Shown: positions 26,310 through 36,242, numbered from the stretch's first letter. The stretch is 64,000 nt of DNA from Rothia mucilaginosa (GCF_901875305.1 NZ_CABFLY010000006.1:117204-181203), one strand, 5' to 3'. Made by a program: numbers and translations. The notes: generated by a model not told the origin, from the letters alone.

Positions 26310-26368
26310 AAGGCGGGGCGCCGCCTCTGGCTGGTATGGCTGGCTGGGGGAGTGGTGCCCCGCTTTTG
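26310..26368 (+). terminator. Terminator after folC
   Basis: AAGGCGGGGCGCC pairs with GGTGCCCCGCTT across a longer loop, followed by TTTTG. The remaining space to tenA contains another inverted repeat (GCGGCCCTCA/TGAGGCCGC, 26551-26573) and no gene or recognisable TPP riboswitch. Confidence 0.65.
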
Positions 26369-26637
26369 TATACCGTTTTTGTGGCTTGTTTTGTAATTGG
26401 GCGTTTTGTAATTGGGAGAAACGGAGTGGCGTCACGCCCAAAGCTCAAGAGCCCCCACTCACCCAAAAAACGAAAAGAACGAATATTTGCCGGGTGGGTA
26501 AGGGCAAATCGGGGCGAGCGTATCGGCCGGGGTGATATATTCGCGACAGTAGCGGCCCTCACGTCTGAGGCCGCGCCAACAAATCCGCATACATACGCAT
26601 ACCAGTGACGGTATGCCACAGAGCGAAAGGTAACCTT

Positions 26638-27315
26638 ATGTCCGCGCCCTTCACTGATTTGACCGGCACTGATTCGTTCACTGAAACGCTACGCCAGGAG
26701 AACATTGACACCTGGCTTTCTGCCACGAATCACCGTTTTGTGACTGAGCTTTTTGACGGCTCGATTGCCCCGCAGGTTATGGCGGGGTACCTGGTGCAGG
26801 ATTACCGTTTCTTGGATACGTTCCTCGCCCTGATTGGTGGTGCTATCGCCAATGCTGACACTCTCTCGGGTCGCCTGCGTTTGGCGCAGTTTGCTGGGGA
26901 AATTGCCGGTGATGAGAACACCTACTTCTTGCGTAGTTTTGAGGCTTTGGGGGTGACGGAGCAGCAGTGTGATTCCGTGCCTGATACGCAGGCAACCACC
27001 GGGTTTAAGCGTCTCTTCCTGGACGCGGCGTCCAGCGGCAGCTACGCCGGTATTTTGTCGGTGTTGGTGGTGTGTGAGGGCCTGTACCTGGACTGGGCGT
27101 CGAAAGCTCCCGCCAAGCGTCCCGAATCTTTTGTGCACCACGAGTGGATTAGCCTGCATGATTACCCGGAGTTCCATGAACTGGTAGATTTCCTGCGCCG
27201 TGAACTGGATCGTGTGGGCCCGGCGGATGCGCAGACTGCCCGCGAGTTCTTTAGCCGCACGGTGGCGTTGGAGCAGCTGTTCTTTGATGAGTCGTACCGT
27301 CATCCGCTGATTTAA
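26638..27315 (+). CDS. TenA-family thiamine salvage/aminohydrolase-like protein
   Basis: 225 residues from ATG 26638, with GAAAGG upstream; the frame is open from 26605 without better support. All-helical TenA/THI-4 fold features are visible: HRFVTELFDGSIAPQVMAGYLVQDYRFL, the conserved start in which the protein grips its substrate; then LRLAQFAGEIAGDENTYFLRSFEALG and a late SVLVVCEGLYLDWASKA helix. TenA enzymes hydrolyse thiamine or its degradation products to salvage the pyrimidine (HMP) part. Subclasses differ in the catalytic Cys, and I cannot align it with certainty here. There are no thiamine genes nearby, so salvage is inferred from family only. Confidence 0.85.
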   Translation: MSAPFTDLTGTDSFTETLRQENIDTWLSATNHRFVTELFDGSIAPQVMAGYLVQDYRFLDTFLALIGGAIANADTLSGRLRLAQFAGEIAGDENTYFLRSFEALGVTEQQCDSVPDTQATTGFKRLFLDAASSGSYAGILSVLVVCEGLYLDWASKAPAKRPESFVHHEWISLHDYPEFHELVDFLRRELDRVGPADAQTAREFFSRTVALEQLFFDESYRHPLI

Positions 27316-27387
27316 ACTGCCCTCATGCACAGTTGATGCGCTGGTTGTGCGCGTTATCGTAGCCGCCACGCACCTACTCCAGATTGG

Positions 27388-27442
27388 CCCTCGGGAGGTT
27401 GCGCCCACCGCTAAATGGTGGGGCATCTTCCGAGGGTTTTTG
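27388..27442 (+). terminator. Terminator after tenA-like gene
   Basis: CCCTCGG...CCGAGGG outer stem and GCCCACC/GGTGGGGC inner stem, followed by TTTTT. Confidence 0.88.
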
Positions 27443-27750
27443 TCTTTCGGGAACGCTCCAAATGTGCGCTTATCTACGTAAAATGACGCGTCATAAATAA
27501 AATATAGGAGCTGGCGGTGTGCTATTTGGCAGTGTGAGAGGCTAGGATAAATGGGGTACCGCTTCCGGGGTGCTGTCTGTGTCGCGCCGGTACGTACCCG
27601 CTACTGCACGAGGGGAGGTGCGCCTCCGGCGGTTGGCTCAATTACGTGAGGAGCTGCCGAATTGAAGGTTGTTGCATCCCCAGTATCACAGAGCATCAGA
27701 CGGTGCTACCGAGAAAGTACCACCGTGAAACACTATCTATAAGGAGTCGT
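27443..27750 (+). promoter_or_regulatory. Upstream region of VKOR gene
   Basis: Contains a perfect 12-bp palindrome ATGACGCGTCAT (27483-27494) followed by an AT-rich segment. The region ends in AAGGAG before the start codon. No gene is seen. Confidence 0.4.
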
Positions 27751-28419
27751 ATGGGTACCGCCGCATCGAGTACTATCGAACCGCCCCAGGCCGAGAACGA
27801 ACGCATCGGCGGGCTGGAGGGCGCGGAGGGAACGACGACCTCCATGGACCGCCGGCTGGGTTGGTGGCTGATTTGTGCCGGCCTCATCGCGTTGGCCTCC
27901 GCTGCGACCCTGGTGTATGAACGCCTGCAGATTTATGTTGACGCCGGCCACACCACGGTCTGTGACATCAACGGCCTGCTGAGTTGTGGTACGGTGATGC
28001 GCACCCCGCAGGCAGAGGCCTTCGGCTTCCCGAATCCCTTTATTGGTTTGGTTGGCTTCTCTATCGTGGTGACGATTGGCGCGGCAATTCTGGCTGGGGC
28101 GCAGTTTAAGAAGTGGTTCTGGATCTGCCTGAACATCGGCTTGGGCGCCGCGACGGCCTTCATCATGTGGCTGTGGTTTGAGACGACTTTCCACATCAAC
28201 GCTCTCTGCCTGTTCTGCATGATTGTGTGGGTTATGACCATTACCCTTTTCGTGAAGACCACGGTGCACAACATCTCAGCGGGTGTTATTCCTGCCTCGC
28301 CGTCGGTTCGTGAAAGTGCCCGTGCCTGGTCGTGGTTCGCGATTGGTCTGTGGCTGATTCTGATTTTTGGCATCATCGTGATTCGTTTCTTCGACGTTAT
28401 TATGGGCATGATGCAGTAA
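27751..28419 (+). CDS. Vitamin K epoxide reductase (VKOR) family membrane protein
   Basis: 222 residues from ATG 27751 behind AAGGAG; the upstream open frame has no RBS. After about 40 polar residues there are four to five transmembrane segments. VKOR hallmarks: the loop Cys pair in TTVCDINGLLSCGTVM (first after TM1), a conserved Ser/Pro-rich FPNPFIGLVGFS, and the redox motif CLFC in TM4 (INALCLFCMIVW). Bacterial VKOR reoxidises exported DsbA-like thiol oxidases using quinone, replacing DsbB. It probably supports disulfide formation in secreted proteins such as the lipoproteins and surface proteins here. Its usual fused or adjacent DsbA partner is not next to it. Confidence 0.92.
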   Translation: MGTAASSTIEPPQAENERIGGLEGAEGTTTSMDRRLGWWLICAGLIALASAATLVYERLQIYVDAGHTTVCDINGLLSCGTVMRTPQAEAFGFPNPFIGLVGFSIVVTIGAAILAGAQFKKWFWICLNIGLGAATAFIMWLWFETTFHINALCLFCMIVWVMTITLFVKTTVHNISAGVIPASPSVRESARAWSWFAIGLWLILIFGIIVIRFFDVIMGMMQ

Positions 28420-28464
28420 CCCTTCCGGCTTGCGAACGATATCTGAAGGGAATACGTGGGGAAC

Positions 28465-28493
28465 GCCCCGGTAGCACGGCTGCCGGGGCTTTT
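28465..28493 (+). terminator. Terminator after VKOR gene
   Basis: GCCCCGG...CCGGGGC stem followed by TTTTCTG. Confidence 0.85.
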
Positions 28494-28621
28494 CTGTACT
28501 CTGCGGCCCTCAGTTGAGTGATGCGGTAGCGGTGCAGTTACGGCGAGGGTGGGAACGCCGCGTGTGTCACTTTGCGTGCGTATAATGGACGGGTACGTTC
28601 CTTTGCTCACTGAGGAGAACC

Positions 28622-28861
28622 GTGAAGACTGCCGGAATGGCCACGATGGGTGGCGCCGCCGTAATTTTCCTGATTGCCCTTCTGCTGCTGACCGCCGGTC
28701 ATTTTTCTCTGCTGTGGGTTATCCTGCTGATTCTTTCTCCCTTCGTTTTTATTTTGGGGGTGCCGTTTGCGACCGGTTCGGGTCCGGAGTACCTTCCGAC
28801 CGATCCGAAGCTGGCGCAGCAGGCGCGTGAGGCTCGTGACGCTGAGCTGGGCTTGGACTAG
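28622..28861 (+). CDS. Small two-helix membrane protein
   Basis: 79 residues from GTG 28622, with GAGGAG 5 nt upstream. A TATAAT box at 28581-28586 is a likely -10. Two hydrophobic segments (about 7-27 and 30-50) are followed by a polar tail, TGSGPEYLPTDPKLAQQAREARDAELGLD. The family is unknown. The good RBS and -10, the terminator downstream (28957-28992) and the coding pattern support a real gene. Confidence 0.65.
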   Translation: MKTAGMATMGGAAVIFLIALLLLTAGHFSLLWVILLILSPFVFILGVPFATGSGPEYLPTDPKLAQQAREARDAELGLD

Positions 28862-28956
28862 CCTCTATTTCTTTGACGATTCTTGCGGGTTTCTCGCGGG
28901 AGATTCGCCGGATGGACGTTCCGTATCGTGCGGGGTCTCGCCCAAATTTTTGAACG

Positions 28957-28992
28957 AAAGCCGGATGGTGCACGGGCGCCGTCCGGCTTTCT
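28957..28992 (+). terminator. Terminator after small membrane protein
   Basis: AAAGCCGGATGG...CCGTCCGGCTTT stem around a GC-rich loop, followed by CTTG. Confidence 0.75.
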
Positions 28993-29049
28993 TGCGCTTG
29001 GCCGTATGTGGGTTTCCCCCGCATCCCGGGTAGCTTCGAGGGGGTTGTG

Positions 29050-29461
29050 TACGGGTATAATGAAGGGCGGTGTCTTGTGCGCCCCGCACGCGCAGAAGAT
29101 CCCCACCATCGCATCGAGGGAGAGTACCCGTAGAGCACCGGCCGTAAGCCGCGGAGCATGACTGTCGCACCGCGCGGACCGGACCGCGACGGCGAAGAAT
29201 CCCGAAGACCGGCAGGGCGCCCAGGGAGGGCGTGGCCGTGCTCGATTGCGGGGTGGCTGTGACCGTTGCGGTACGCGTTGCGTTCCGCCCGCTCGCCCCC
29301 ACGAATGACGGCGCTGAAAGAGATAGCGCCCGGGTTGCGCCCCACGTATGCGCGCTCGCAGGGAGAGGCTTGAGCCACGGTGACGGCAACTAGGCTTTGC
29401 GCTGTATGCGCGCTGTCAAAAATCCTCGCGATGCGGAGCGGGGTATGACGAAAGAAGATTA
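29050..29461 (+). promoter_or_regulatory. Long structured 5' leader of rne
   Basis: TATAAT at 29058-29063 is a plausible -10. It is followed by about 390 nt of GC-rich sequence without an ORF, rich in short complementary runs, then rne. RNase E mRNAs in other bacteria have long leaders used for autoregulation by RNase E cleavage. A similar role here is inference. Confidence 0.45.
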
Positions 29462-32400
29462 ATGTCTGACGAGAAGAACGTCGAACTTGGGGTTTTTGAG
29501 GCGCTGAACGCCCTCGCGGAGGAGAAGAACGCCTCCGCAGAAACCCGTGAAACTCTGCGTAAGAATGTTCGCCAGAGCTCCGAGTCTCAGGCTGCTCCCG
29601 CTGAGCGTCGCCGCCCGGGACGTCCGAAGAAGGAGAAGGCTCCCGAGCTTCCCCTAGATGAAGCTATCGCCACGGGCCTGACCAATCTGCGTAACGCTAA
29701 GGCTAAGCATGCCCCCGCGCCGAAGACCGCCGCTCCTGCGGTGCCTGAGTCTGAGGTTGCTTCGACCCTGAACAGCTTGTTTGCGGCTGTCGAGAAGCAG
29801 TCTGTTGAGGCTGTGGAGGCTCCCGCCGCCCAGGAGCGCATGGCGAAGGTTGAAGAGGTCGCTAAGGTCGAGAAGGTGGGTAAGGTCGAGACCGTCGAGA
29901 AGACCGCTAAGGTCGAGGAGATCGCCAAGGTTGAGAAGGTGACCGCGGCAGAGAAGGCCGAAGAAGCCACAGAAGAGGCTGCCGAAGCCGAATTCGTCGA
30001 GGGCGAGGCCGCCGCGGAAGCCGAGATTCAGGTCGAGGCAGAGCAAGCCGCCGAGAAGCAGGCTGAGAATGCTGAGACCGGCTCCGCTGATGCAGCGCCC
30101 GCGGCAACCGACGGCGTGGCTGAGGTACTCGAAGCTGAGGTTTCCGTTGTTGAAGAGGTAGCCGACGAGGAGGCACCCGCCGAGCCCGTTAAGACCCTGA
30201 GCGACCTGCAGCGTGAGAAGCTGCAGGAGCTTCGCTCGCGCACCCCCATGGGCGCAATGCCGCTGTTCGTGGCCCCCGAGCCCGAGGAGCTGAGTGAGCT
30301 CGCAGTGGCAGCCAAGCTCGAGCGTGAAGCTCGCCGCGCCGCCGCTGAAGAGCAGAAGCGCAAGGACCGCATGGAGCGCCGTCGCGAGGAGGCAGCCGCA
30401 GAGGCTGAGGTGACCAGTCACCGTCGCCGTCGCCGTCGCCGCGGTACCGAGGACATCGAGATTGAAGGCGGTGTCGAAGACGATGTTGAGACCGTCACCA
30501 AGGTGCGCGCACCGCGCCTGGCTGACTCTCACGCATCCGATACCGTGACCGGCGTGCGTGGCTCGACCCGTCTGGAAGCTAAGCGTGTGCGTCGCCGCGA
30601 ATCCCGTTCCCTGGGTCGCCGCCGTCACATCGTGACCGAGGCTGAATTCCTGGCGCGCCGCGAGTCCGTGGACCGTCAGATGGTGGTCCGTCAGAAGGAT
30701 AGCCGTATTCAGATTGGTGTGCTCGAAGATGGCGTGCTGGCTGAGCACTTCGTGTCGAAGACTCAGCAGGATTCCCTGATTGGTAACGTGTACCTGGGTA
30801 AGGTGCAGAACGTCCTACCGTCTATGGAGGCTGCCTTCGTCGATATTGGACGTGGCCGTAACGCTGTGCTTTACGCGGGCGAGGTTAACTGGGACGTCAC
30901 CGGTTTGGACGGCGTGCCCCGCAAGATTGAGAATGCTCTGAAGCCGGGCGATTCGGTGCTGGTGCAGGTCACCAAGGACCCGATTGGCCACAAGGGTGCC
31001 CGTCTGACCAGCCAGGTTTCTCTGCCGGGCCGCTTCCTGGTGTACGTGCCGGGCGGTTCAATGACCGGTATTTCTCGCAAGTTGCCCGACACCGAGCGTG
31101 CGCGTCTGAAGAAGATTCTGAAGGACAAGCTGCCCGAGGGTGCCGGCGTGATTGTGCGCACCGCGGCTGAGGGTGCCTCCGAGGAGGAGCTGACCCACGA
31201 CATTAACCGTCTGCGCGCGCAGTGGGAAGAGATTCAGGAGAAGGCTAACTCCCGCAAGGTGCTGGCTCCGGAGATGCTCTATCAGGAGCCTGACCTGATG
31301 ATTAAGACCGTGCGTGACGTCTTCAACGAGGACTTCACCGCGATGATCGTTCAGGGTCAGGATGCCTGGGATTCCATCGAAGCCTACGTGACCTACGTGG
31401 CACCCGACCTGGTTTCGCGCTTGCAGAAGTGGGACGGCGAGGAGGACCTTTTCGATCACTACCGCATTAACGAGCAGTTGGCTAAGGCTCTGGACCGCAA
31501 GGTCTACCTGCCCTCGGGTGGCTCGCTCGTGATTGACCGCACCGAGGCCATGACCGTGGTGGACGTGAACACCGGTAAGTTCACCGGTAGCGGCGGCAAC
31601 CTTGAAGAGACCGTCACCAAGAACAACCTGGAGGCGGCTGAGGAGATTGTGCGTCAGCTGCGTCTGCGCGATATCGGCGGCATCATCGTGATTGACTTCA
31701 TCGACATGGTGCTCGAGTCGAACCGTGACCTGGTGTTGCGCCGACTGATTGAGTGCCTGGGCCGCGACCGCACCAAGCATCAGGTGACCGAGGTGACTTC
31801 GCTGGGTCTGGTTCAGATGACCCGCAAGCGCCTGGGCACCGGCCTGCTTGAGGTCTTCTCGGAGCCTTGCGAGCATTGCGCTGGCCGCGGTCTGATTGTT
31901 CACGATCAGCCGCTGAGTGGCCGTAGTGGTGGCGCCTCCGACTTCATTCATCGCCACGACCGTAACGAGCGTAAGCGTGCCCGTTCGGCCTCCCGTGAGG
32001 ATTCGCGTGACCAGCAGAAGCAGGACGCGCTGGAGTCGAAGAAGGCCGAGCGTCGCAATGCGATGGCCGCCGTGGCCGCAGCTTCTGTCCAGAACGAGGA
32101 GGGCTCGGAGGAGACCACCTCGACCCGCAAGAAGCGTAAGCGCCGCAAGCGTTCGCGCCGCGCCGAGACCGCTGAGCTCTCGCTGGAGCAGGAGATTCAG
32201 GGTATCGCAGAGGCGAGCGAGCAGGCTCACGCCGAGGTTGCTGAACGCGAGCAGAAGGTCTCTGAGGTAACCGATGGCCAATGGGCAGGTGAGCAGGGTG
32301 GCTTCTCCCTGGAGCAGCTGGCTAGCGCTTTCGACCGTGTGGAAGAGGAAGCGGCCGCCCAGGAGAAGAGCGAGGAAAAGCCTCAGCGTGAGGAGAAGAA

Positions 32401-33163
32401 CTCCCGTTCGGGTCGTTCTCGTCAGAACCGCTCCGAGAAGCGTCATGAGTTGGACGATACCGCGATTGCAGCGGTGGAGGGTTCGGATTCCGGCGTGATG
32501 GATCACCATGTTGATCCCGAGCTCGACCCGCGCTTTAGCCGTTCTTCGGATCGTTTTGAGGCGATTCGTGCGGGTGAGGCGAAGGCTCGTGCCTCGCAGA
32601 AGGCTGGCCGTATCGCCCGTCCTGAGGGTGAATCTTCTCGCCCGGGTCGTGAGGAGCGTTCCTCCAAGCGCCGTTCCGAGCGTGCGGAGCACACCGAACG
32701 TTCCGAGTCGAAGCGTGCTGAGCGTGAGGACCTTCGTATTGAGGATGTCCGCGAGACTCCCCGCGCGTCGCGTCGCCGTGCACGCCGCGCCGCCGAGTCG
32801 GCTGATCAGAACGGTCAGCGTGAGCAGGGCACCCGCCCGGCCGTGACCGGTGTGATTGGTGCTCCTTCGGTTGAGCCTGCTGAACCGAAGCAGGAGAAGG
32901 CGGAGCAGAAGCCGGCCCAGCCCGCATCGGTTGCGCCGTCTGCTCCGGCCCCGCGCAAGCGCCGCACCCGCCGTGCCGCTTCGAGCGCCGGCGTGGGTTC
33001 GAAGGTCGTGACCGTCGATACTGCCGAGAGCGCTCACGGTTCTGTGGTGGCTTCCGCTTCCGTGGCGGATGTGGCCCCGGCCATCGAGGAGGCTTCGGCT
33101 CCGACGATGCTTGGCATCGGTGTGGCTGCTGCCGACATCAAGCGCCTGGGTAAGGACGATTAG
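29462..33163 (+). CDS. rne: Ribonuclease E/G
   Basis: 1233 residues. N-terminal extension (about 1-400) is charged and low in complexity, with KVEEVAKVEKVGKVETVEK repeats near 130-160 and an Arg run (RRRRRRG). The catalytic core begins near residue 410: S1 RNA-binding domain (GNVYLGKVQNVLPSMEAAFVDIG), a sensor/RNase H-like region, and the Mg-binding DVNTGKFTG near residue 700. The Zn-link motif C803-EH-C806 (CEHCAGRG) follows. The C-terminal 400 residues are Arg/Glu/Ala-rich and probably disordered, as in actinobacterial RNase E, where such arms bind RNA and degradosome partners. It cuts single-stranded RNA in mRNA decay and rRNA processing. Location next to rplU-rpmA-obg is common in Actinobacteria. 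Confidence 0.95.
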   Translation: MSDEKNVELGVFEALNALAEEKNASAETRETLRKNVRQSSESQAAPAERRRPGRPKKEKAPELPLDEAIATGLTNLRNAKAKHAPAPKTAAPAVPESEVASTLNSLFAAVEKQSVEAVEAPAAQERMAKVEEVAKVEKVGKVETVEKTAKVEEIAKVEKVTAAEKAEEATEEAAEAEFVEGEAAAEAEIQVEAEQAAEKQAENAETGSADAAPAATDGVAEVLEAEVSVVEEVADEEAPAEPVKTLSDLQREKLQELRSRTPMGAMPLFVAPEPEELSELAVAAKLEREARRAAAEEQKRKDRMERRREEAAAEAEVTSHRRRRRRRGTEDIEIEGGVEDDVETVTKVRAPRLADSHASDTVTGVRGSTRLEAKRVRRRESRSLGRRRHIVTEAEFLARRESVDRQMVVRQKDSRIQIGVLEDGVLAEHFVSKTQQDSLIGNVYLGKVQNVLPSMEAAFVDIGRGRNAVLYAGEVNWDVTGLDGVPRKIENALKPGDSVLVQVTKDPIGHKGARLTSQVSLPGRFLVYVPGGSMTGISRKLPDTERARLKKILKDKLPEGAGVIVRTAAEGASEEELTHDINRLRAQWEEIQEKANSRKVLAPEMLYQEPDLMIKTVRDVFNEDFTAMIVQGQDAWDSIEAYVTYVAPDLVSRLQKWDGEEDLFDHYRINEQLAKALDRKVYLPSGGSLVIDRTEAMTVVDVNTGKFTGSGGNLEETVTKNNLEAAEEIVRQLRLRDIGGIIVIDFIDMVLESNRDLVLRRLIECLGRDRTKHQVTEVTSLGLVQMTRKRLGTGLLEVFSEPCEHCAGRGLIVHDQPLSGRSGGASDFIHRHDRNERKRARSASREDSRDQQKQDALESKKAERRNAMAAVAAASVQNEEGSEETTSTRKKRKRRKRSRRAETAELSLEQEIQGIAEASEQAHAEVAEREQKVSEVTDGQWAGEQGGFSLEQLASAFDRVEEEAAAQEKSEEKPQREEKNSRSGRSRQNRSEKRHELDDTAIAAVEGSDSGVMDHHVDPELDPRFSRSSDRFEAIRAGEAKARASQKAGRIARPEGESSRPGREERSSKRRSERAEHTERSESKRAEREDLRIEDVRETPRASRRRARRAAESADQNGQREQGTRPAVTGVIGAPSVEPAEPKQEKAEQKPAQPASVAPSAPAPRKRRTRRAASSAGVGSKVVTVDTAESAHGSVVASASVADVAPAIEEASAPTMLGIGVAAADIKRLGKDD

Positions 33164-33194
33164 CCCTGCGGTTCGCGCGTAGTAGCAGATAATG

Positions 33195-33240
33195 AAAAGG
33201 CCCCGACGGGGTGGAGGAATCCACGCCGCCGGGGCCTTTT
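33195..33240 (+). terminator. Terminator after rne
   Basis: AAAAGGCCCCG...CGGGGCCTTTT hairpin ending in a T-run. Confidence 0.9.
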
Positions 33241-33404
33241 CCGTTTAGCCATCGCCATTTTGCGTCCGCCGGTCTGCCTGCCGGGGGAAAGCGCATCGGG
33301 GGAGGGTACGTGGGGAGTCTGCCGGGAACATGCTGGGGGAGCGCACCGGGGTGTGGTTGAGGAACATCACGCCGCATCCGCATATTTCGGTGAGGTAGCT
33401 CTAT

Positions 33405-33732
33405 TGCGCGGCCCGTCCTTCATGCCGTATTCTTAAGGACTGGTGTTTATCTCAGTGAAGCCCTATCGACGCAGGGCCAGCGGGAGACACCGCTCCCACC
33501 CGCATCGTCTTTGGCTCGGTCGAGTATTCGGCTGAGGTTGGAACGTGCGGGAGAGAGACACCACCGGTGAGCCTCGCGTGGTGGCTCCGGCGGGCAATCC
33601 CGTCGGAACGCACGGGCCGTTCCTCCTTTCGCGGTTATCCGACCGGCGGGGAGGGCGCACAGTAATGAAAGCGCAGGCTGCTCATTCGAGTGAGATCCAA
33701 GAAGCAAGTTGTCGAGAAAAGTGAGTCCCATA
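33405..33732 (+). promoter_or_regulatory. Promoter and structured leader of rplU
   Basis: TTGCGC (33405-33410), 17 nt, TATTCT (33428-33433). A leader of about 290 nt follows, with stems such as GCCCTATCGACGCAGGGC and GGGAGACACCGCTCCC. Ribosomal-protein operons are often autoregulated through such leaders; here this is inferred. Confidence 0.5.
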
Positions 33733-34044
33733 GTGGCATACGCGATTGTACGCGCTGGCGGCCGCCAGGAGAAGGTTTCCGTCGGCGACCTCGTTACCCT
33801 TGACCGTGTTGCAGGCGAGCCCGGCAGCACCATCGAGCTGCCCGTGCTGCTGCTCGTCGACGGTGACAAGGTCACCGCTGACGCAAAGTCCCTGGCTTCC
33901 GCCAAGGTTGTTGCTGAGAAGGTCGAGGACCTGCGCGGTCCGAAGATCGTTATTCAGAAGTACAAGAACAAGACCGGTTACAAGAAGCGTCAGGGCTTCC
34001 GCGCTGAGCTGACCACCGTCAAGATTACCGCTATCAACGCGTAA
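33733..34044 (+). CDS. rplU: 50S ribosomal protein L21
   Basis: 103 residues from GTG 33733 ([19 protein letters not shown]), which fits L21 length and start; the frame extends upstream to 33709 but only this start gives the family N-terminus. Contains [24 protein letters not shown], the conserved 23S-binding C-terminus. It binds 23S rRNA in the large subunit. First gene of the rplU-rpmA pair; rpmA follows after 41 nt. The RBS is weak, so the long leader may control translation. Confidence 0.96.
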   Translation: MAYAIVRAGGRQEKVSVGDLVTLDRVAGEPGSTIELPVLLLVDGDKVTADAKSLASAKVVAEKVEDLRGPKIVIQKYKNKTGYKKRQGFRAELTTVKITAINA

Positions 34045-34085
34045 TCGAAGCGAACCGGAATTCAACCCTAAGGTAGGAATACAGA

Positions 34086-34343
34086 ATGGCACACAAGAAG
34101 GGCGCAAGCTCCACCCGTAACGGTCGTGACTCGAACCCCCAGTACCTCGGTGTTAAGCGCTACGGCGGCCAGTCCGTCAACGCAGGCGAGATTATCGTTC
34201 GTCAGCGCGGCACCCACTTCCACCCCGGCCTGAACGTTGGCCGCGGTGGCGACGACACCCTGTTCGCTCTGGCAGCAGGCACCGTCGAGTTCGGTACCCG
34301 CAAGGGCCGCAAGGTCGTTAACATCCTGGCTGCAGCTGAGTAA
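34086..34343 (+). CDS. rpmA: 50S ribosomal protein L27
   Basis: 85 residues. [34 protein letters not shown] is the classical L27 N-terminus, which reaches the peptidyl-transferase centre. No N-terminal propeptide is present, unlike Firmicutes. AAGG lies upstream of ATG 34086. Co-transcribed with rplU. Confidence 0.98.
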   Translation: MAHKKGASSTRNGRDSNPQYLGVKRYGGQSVNAGEIIVRQRGTHFHPGLNVGRGGDDTLFALAAGTVEFGTRKGRKVVNILAAAE

Positions 34344-34359
34344 TACTCACCGCTAGGGC

Positions 34360-34389
34360 AGAGGGGGTAGGCGCGAGTCTACCCCCTCT
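34360..34389 (+). terminator. Inverted repeat after rpmA
   Basis: AGAGGGGGTAG and CTACCCCCTCT flank an 8-nt loop. There is no T-run, so read-through into obg is possible. Confidence 0.55.
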
Positions 34390-34539
34390 CGCTATAACTC
34401 CCGTTCTGCGAGTGACCCGCACGCCGTGCGCTGGTCCTCGCGAGGAGGCGCGCCCCAACCCGGCTGCGCCTGTTGACGCATCCGCCCATTGGGCGTTGAG
34501 GCGTCGGCGAAGAGAAGACTTTCCAAGATAGGAGAACCC

Positions 34540-36153
34540 GTGGCGGAATTCGTGGACCGCGTGGTCTTGCATGTTTCCGGCGGTCGCGGAGGCAACGGCT
34601 GCGTCTCCGTGCGACGTGAGAAGTTTAAGCCGCTGGGCGGCCCGAACGGTGGTAACGGTGGTAACGGTGGCGCGGTGGTTCTGCGCGTTGATAACCAGAC
34701 CACGACCCTGCTGGAGTACCATCACAGCCCGCACCAGCACGCCCCGAATGGCGATATTGGTCGTGGCGACATGCACCACGGCTTCAACGGTGAGGACTTG
34801 GTTCTGACCGTGCCGCAGGGCACCGTGGTGAAGGACCGCGAGGGCAATGTGCTGGCCGACCTGTTGCACGTTGGTGACGAGTACATCGCCGCGCGCGGCG
34901 GTATGGGCGGACTGGGTAACGCCGCGTTGGCTTCGACGAAGCGTAAGGCCCCCGGCTTCGCGCTGTTGGGCACCCCCGGTGAAGAGGCCGATATTGTGCT
35001 GGAGCTTAAGTCCATCGCGGATGTGGCCTTGGTGGGTTACCCCTCGGCGGGTAAGTCCTCGTTGATTGCCGCTATCTCCGCGGCACGCCCGAAGATTGCG
35101 GATTACCCGTTTACGACCCTAATCCCGAACCTGGGCGTGGTTCAGGCGGGCGATGTGCGCTACACGGTGGCCGACGTGCCGGGTCTGATTGAGGGCGCCT
35201 CGGAGGGGCGTGGCCTGGGCCACCGCTTCCTGCGTCACGTGGAGCGCTCCTCGGCGCTCGTGCATGTGATTGACTGCGCGACTCTGGAACCCGGCCGTGA
35301 CCCGATTAGCGACTTCGAGGTGATTCGCGGCGAGCTGCAGAACTACGAGGTCGACCCGACCGCGGGCGTGACCGTGCCGTTGCACGAGCGTCCGCAGATT
35401 GTGGTGTTGAACAAAATTGACGTGCCTGAGGCTCGTGAGCTGGCCGAGTTTGTGCGCCCCGAGTTCGAGGAGATGGGCTTTAAGGTCTTCGAGATTTCGA
35501 CTGCCTCGCATGAGGGTTTGAAGCCTCTCATCTTCGCGATGGCAAAGCTCGTGGAGGAGGACCGTGCCGCCCGCGCTGCCGCTGAGAAGGAGGCTGCGCG
35601 TGTGACCGTCGAGACCCCCGTGATTCGCCCGAAGGGCTTCCGCAATAAGAAGAAGCAGGAGTTCGTGATTCGTCGCGAGGAGCGCAACCTGGAGCCGCTG
35701 TTCCGCGTGATTGGTGAGAAGCCTGAGCGTTGGATCCAGCAGACCGACTTCAACAATGACGAGGCGGTCGGCTACCTGGCGGACCGTCTGGCCCGCCTGG
35801 GTGTTGAGGACGAGCTGTTTAAGGCCGGTGCCCGCGCGGGCGACGCCGTGGTGATTGGCGAGAGCGACAACTCTGTGATTTTCGACTGGGAGCCGACTAT
35901 GGTTGGCGGCGCCGAGTTGCTCTCTTCGCCGCGCGGTACCGACGCTCGCCTGGAGGAGATTATCCGCCCGACCCGCGCTCAGAAGCGTGTGGAGTACAAG
36001 GAACGCATGGATGCGAAGGCTGCGGCTCGTGCCGAGCTGGAGTCCGAGCGCGTGGCTGGCGTCTGGACCGAGTCTGTGGAGTACCGCAAGAAGCTCAAGG
36101 AAGGCAAGGTCGACGAGAGCATCGACATGCTCAGCATCGAGGACGAGGACTAA
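34540..36153 (+). CDS. obg: GTPase Obg/CgtA
   Basis: 537 residues from GTG 34540, with GGAG upstream. The N-terminal Obg fold is glycine-rich ([30 protein letters not shown]). The G domain starts near residue 160 with GYPSAGKSS (G1), then [22 protein letters not shown] (G3) and NKID near 291 (G4). The C-terminal OCT domain (about 390-465) is present. Beyond it is an actinobacterial extension (about 470-537) that is charged and partly helical. Obg binds the 50S subunit and links ribosome maturation to GTP/ppGpp levels. The rplU-rpmA-obg order is conserved in bacteria. Confidence 0.97.
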   Translation: MAEFVDRVVLHVSGGRGGNGCVSVRREKFKPLGGPNGGNGGNGGAVVLRVDNQTTTLLEYHHSPHQHAPNGDIGRGDMHHGFNGEDLVLTVPQGTVVKDREGNVLADLLHVGDEYIAARGGMGGLGNAALASTKRKAPGFALLGTPGEEADIVLELKSIADVALVGYPSAGKSSLIAAISAARPKIADYPFTTLIPNLGVVQAGDVRYTVADVPGLIEGASEGRGLGHRFLRHVERSSALVHVIDCATLEPGRDPISDFEVIRGELQNYEVDPTAGVTVPLHERPQIVVLNKIDVPEARELAEFVRPEFEEMGFKVFEISTASHEGLKPLIFAMAKLVEEDRAARAAAEKEAARVTVETPVIRPKGFRNKKKQEFVIRREERNLEPLFRVIGEKPERWIQQTDFNNDEAVGYLADRLARLGVEDELFKAGARAGDAVVIGESDNSVIFDWEPTMVGGAELLSSPRGTDARLEEIIRPTRAQKRVEYKERMDAKAAARAELESERVAGVWTESVEYRKKLKEGKVDESIDMLSIEDED

Positions 36154-36174
36154 GGCACAGTCCACATTGTGATG

Positions 36175-36242
36175 GTGGGGGTGAGTCAGGTCTCGGGTGT
36201 TCCACCCGCGGCTTAGCTCACCCCCGTCATTTCGTTGTTTTT
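36175..36242 (+). terminator. Terminator after obg
   Basis: GGGGGTGAG...CTCACCCCC stem with inner pairing GGGTG/CACCC, ending in a T-rich tail (TTGTTTTT). Confidence 0.7.

Noticed and set aside
26370..26637. TPP riboswitch upstream of the TenA-like gene
   Set aside because: No CTGAGA thi-box core or matching stems could be found.
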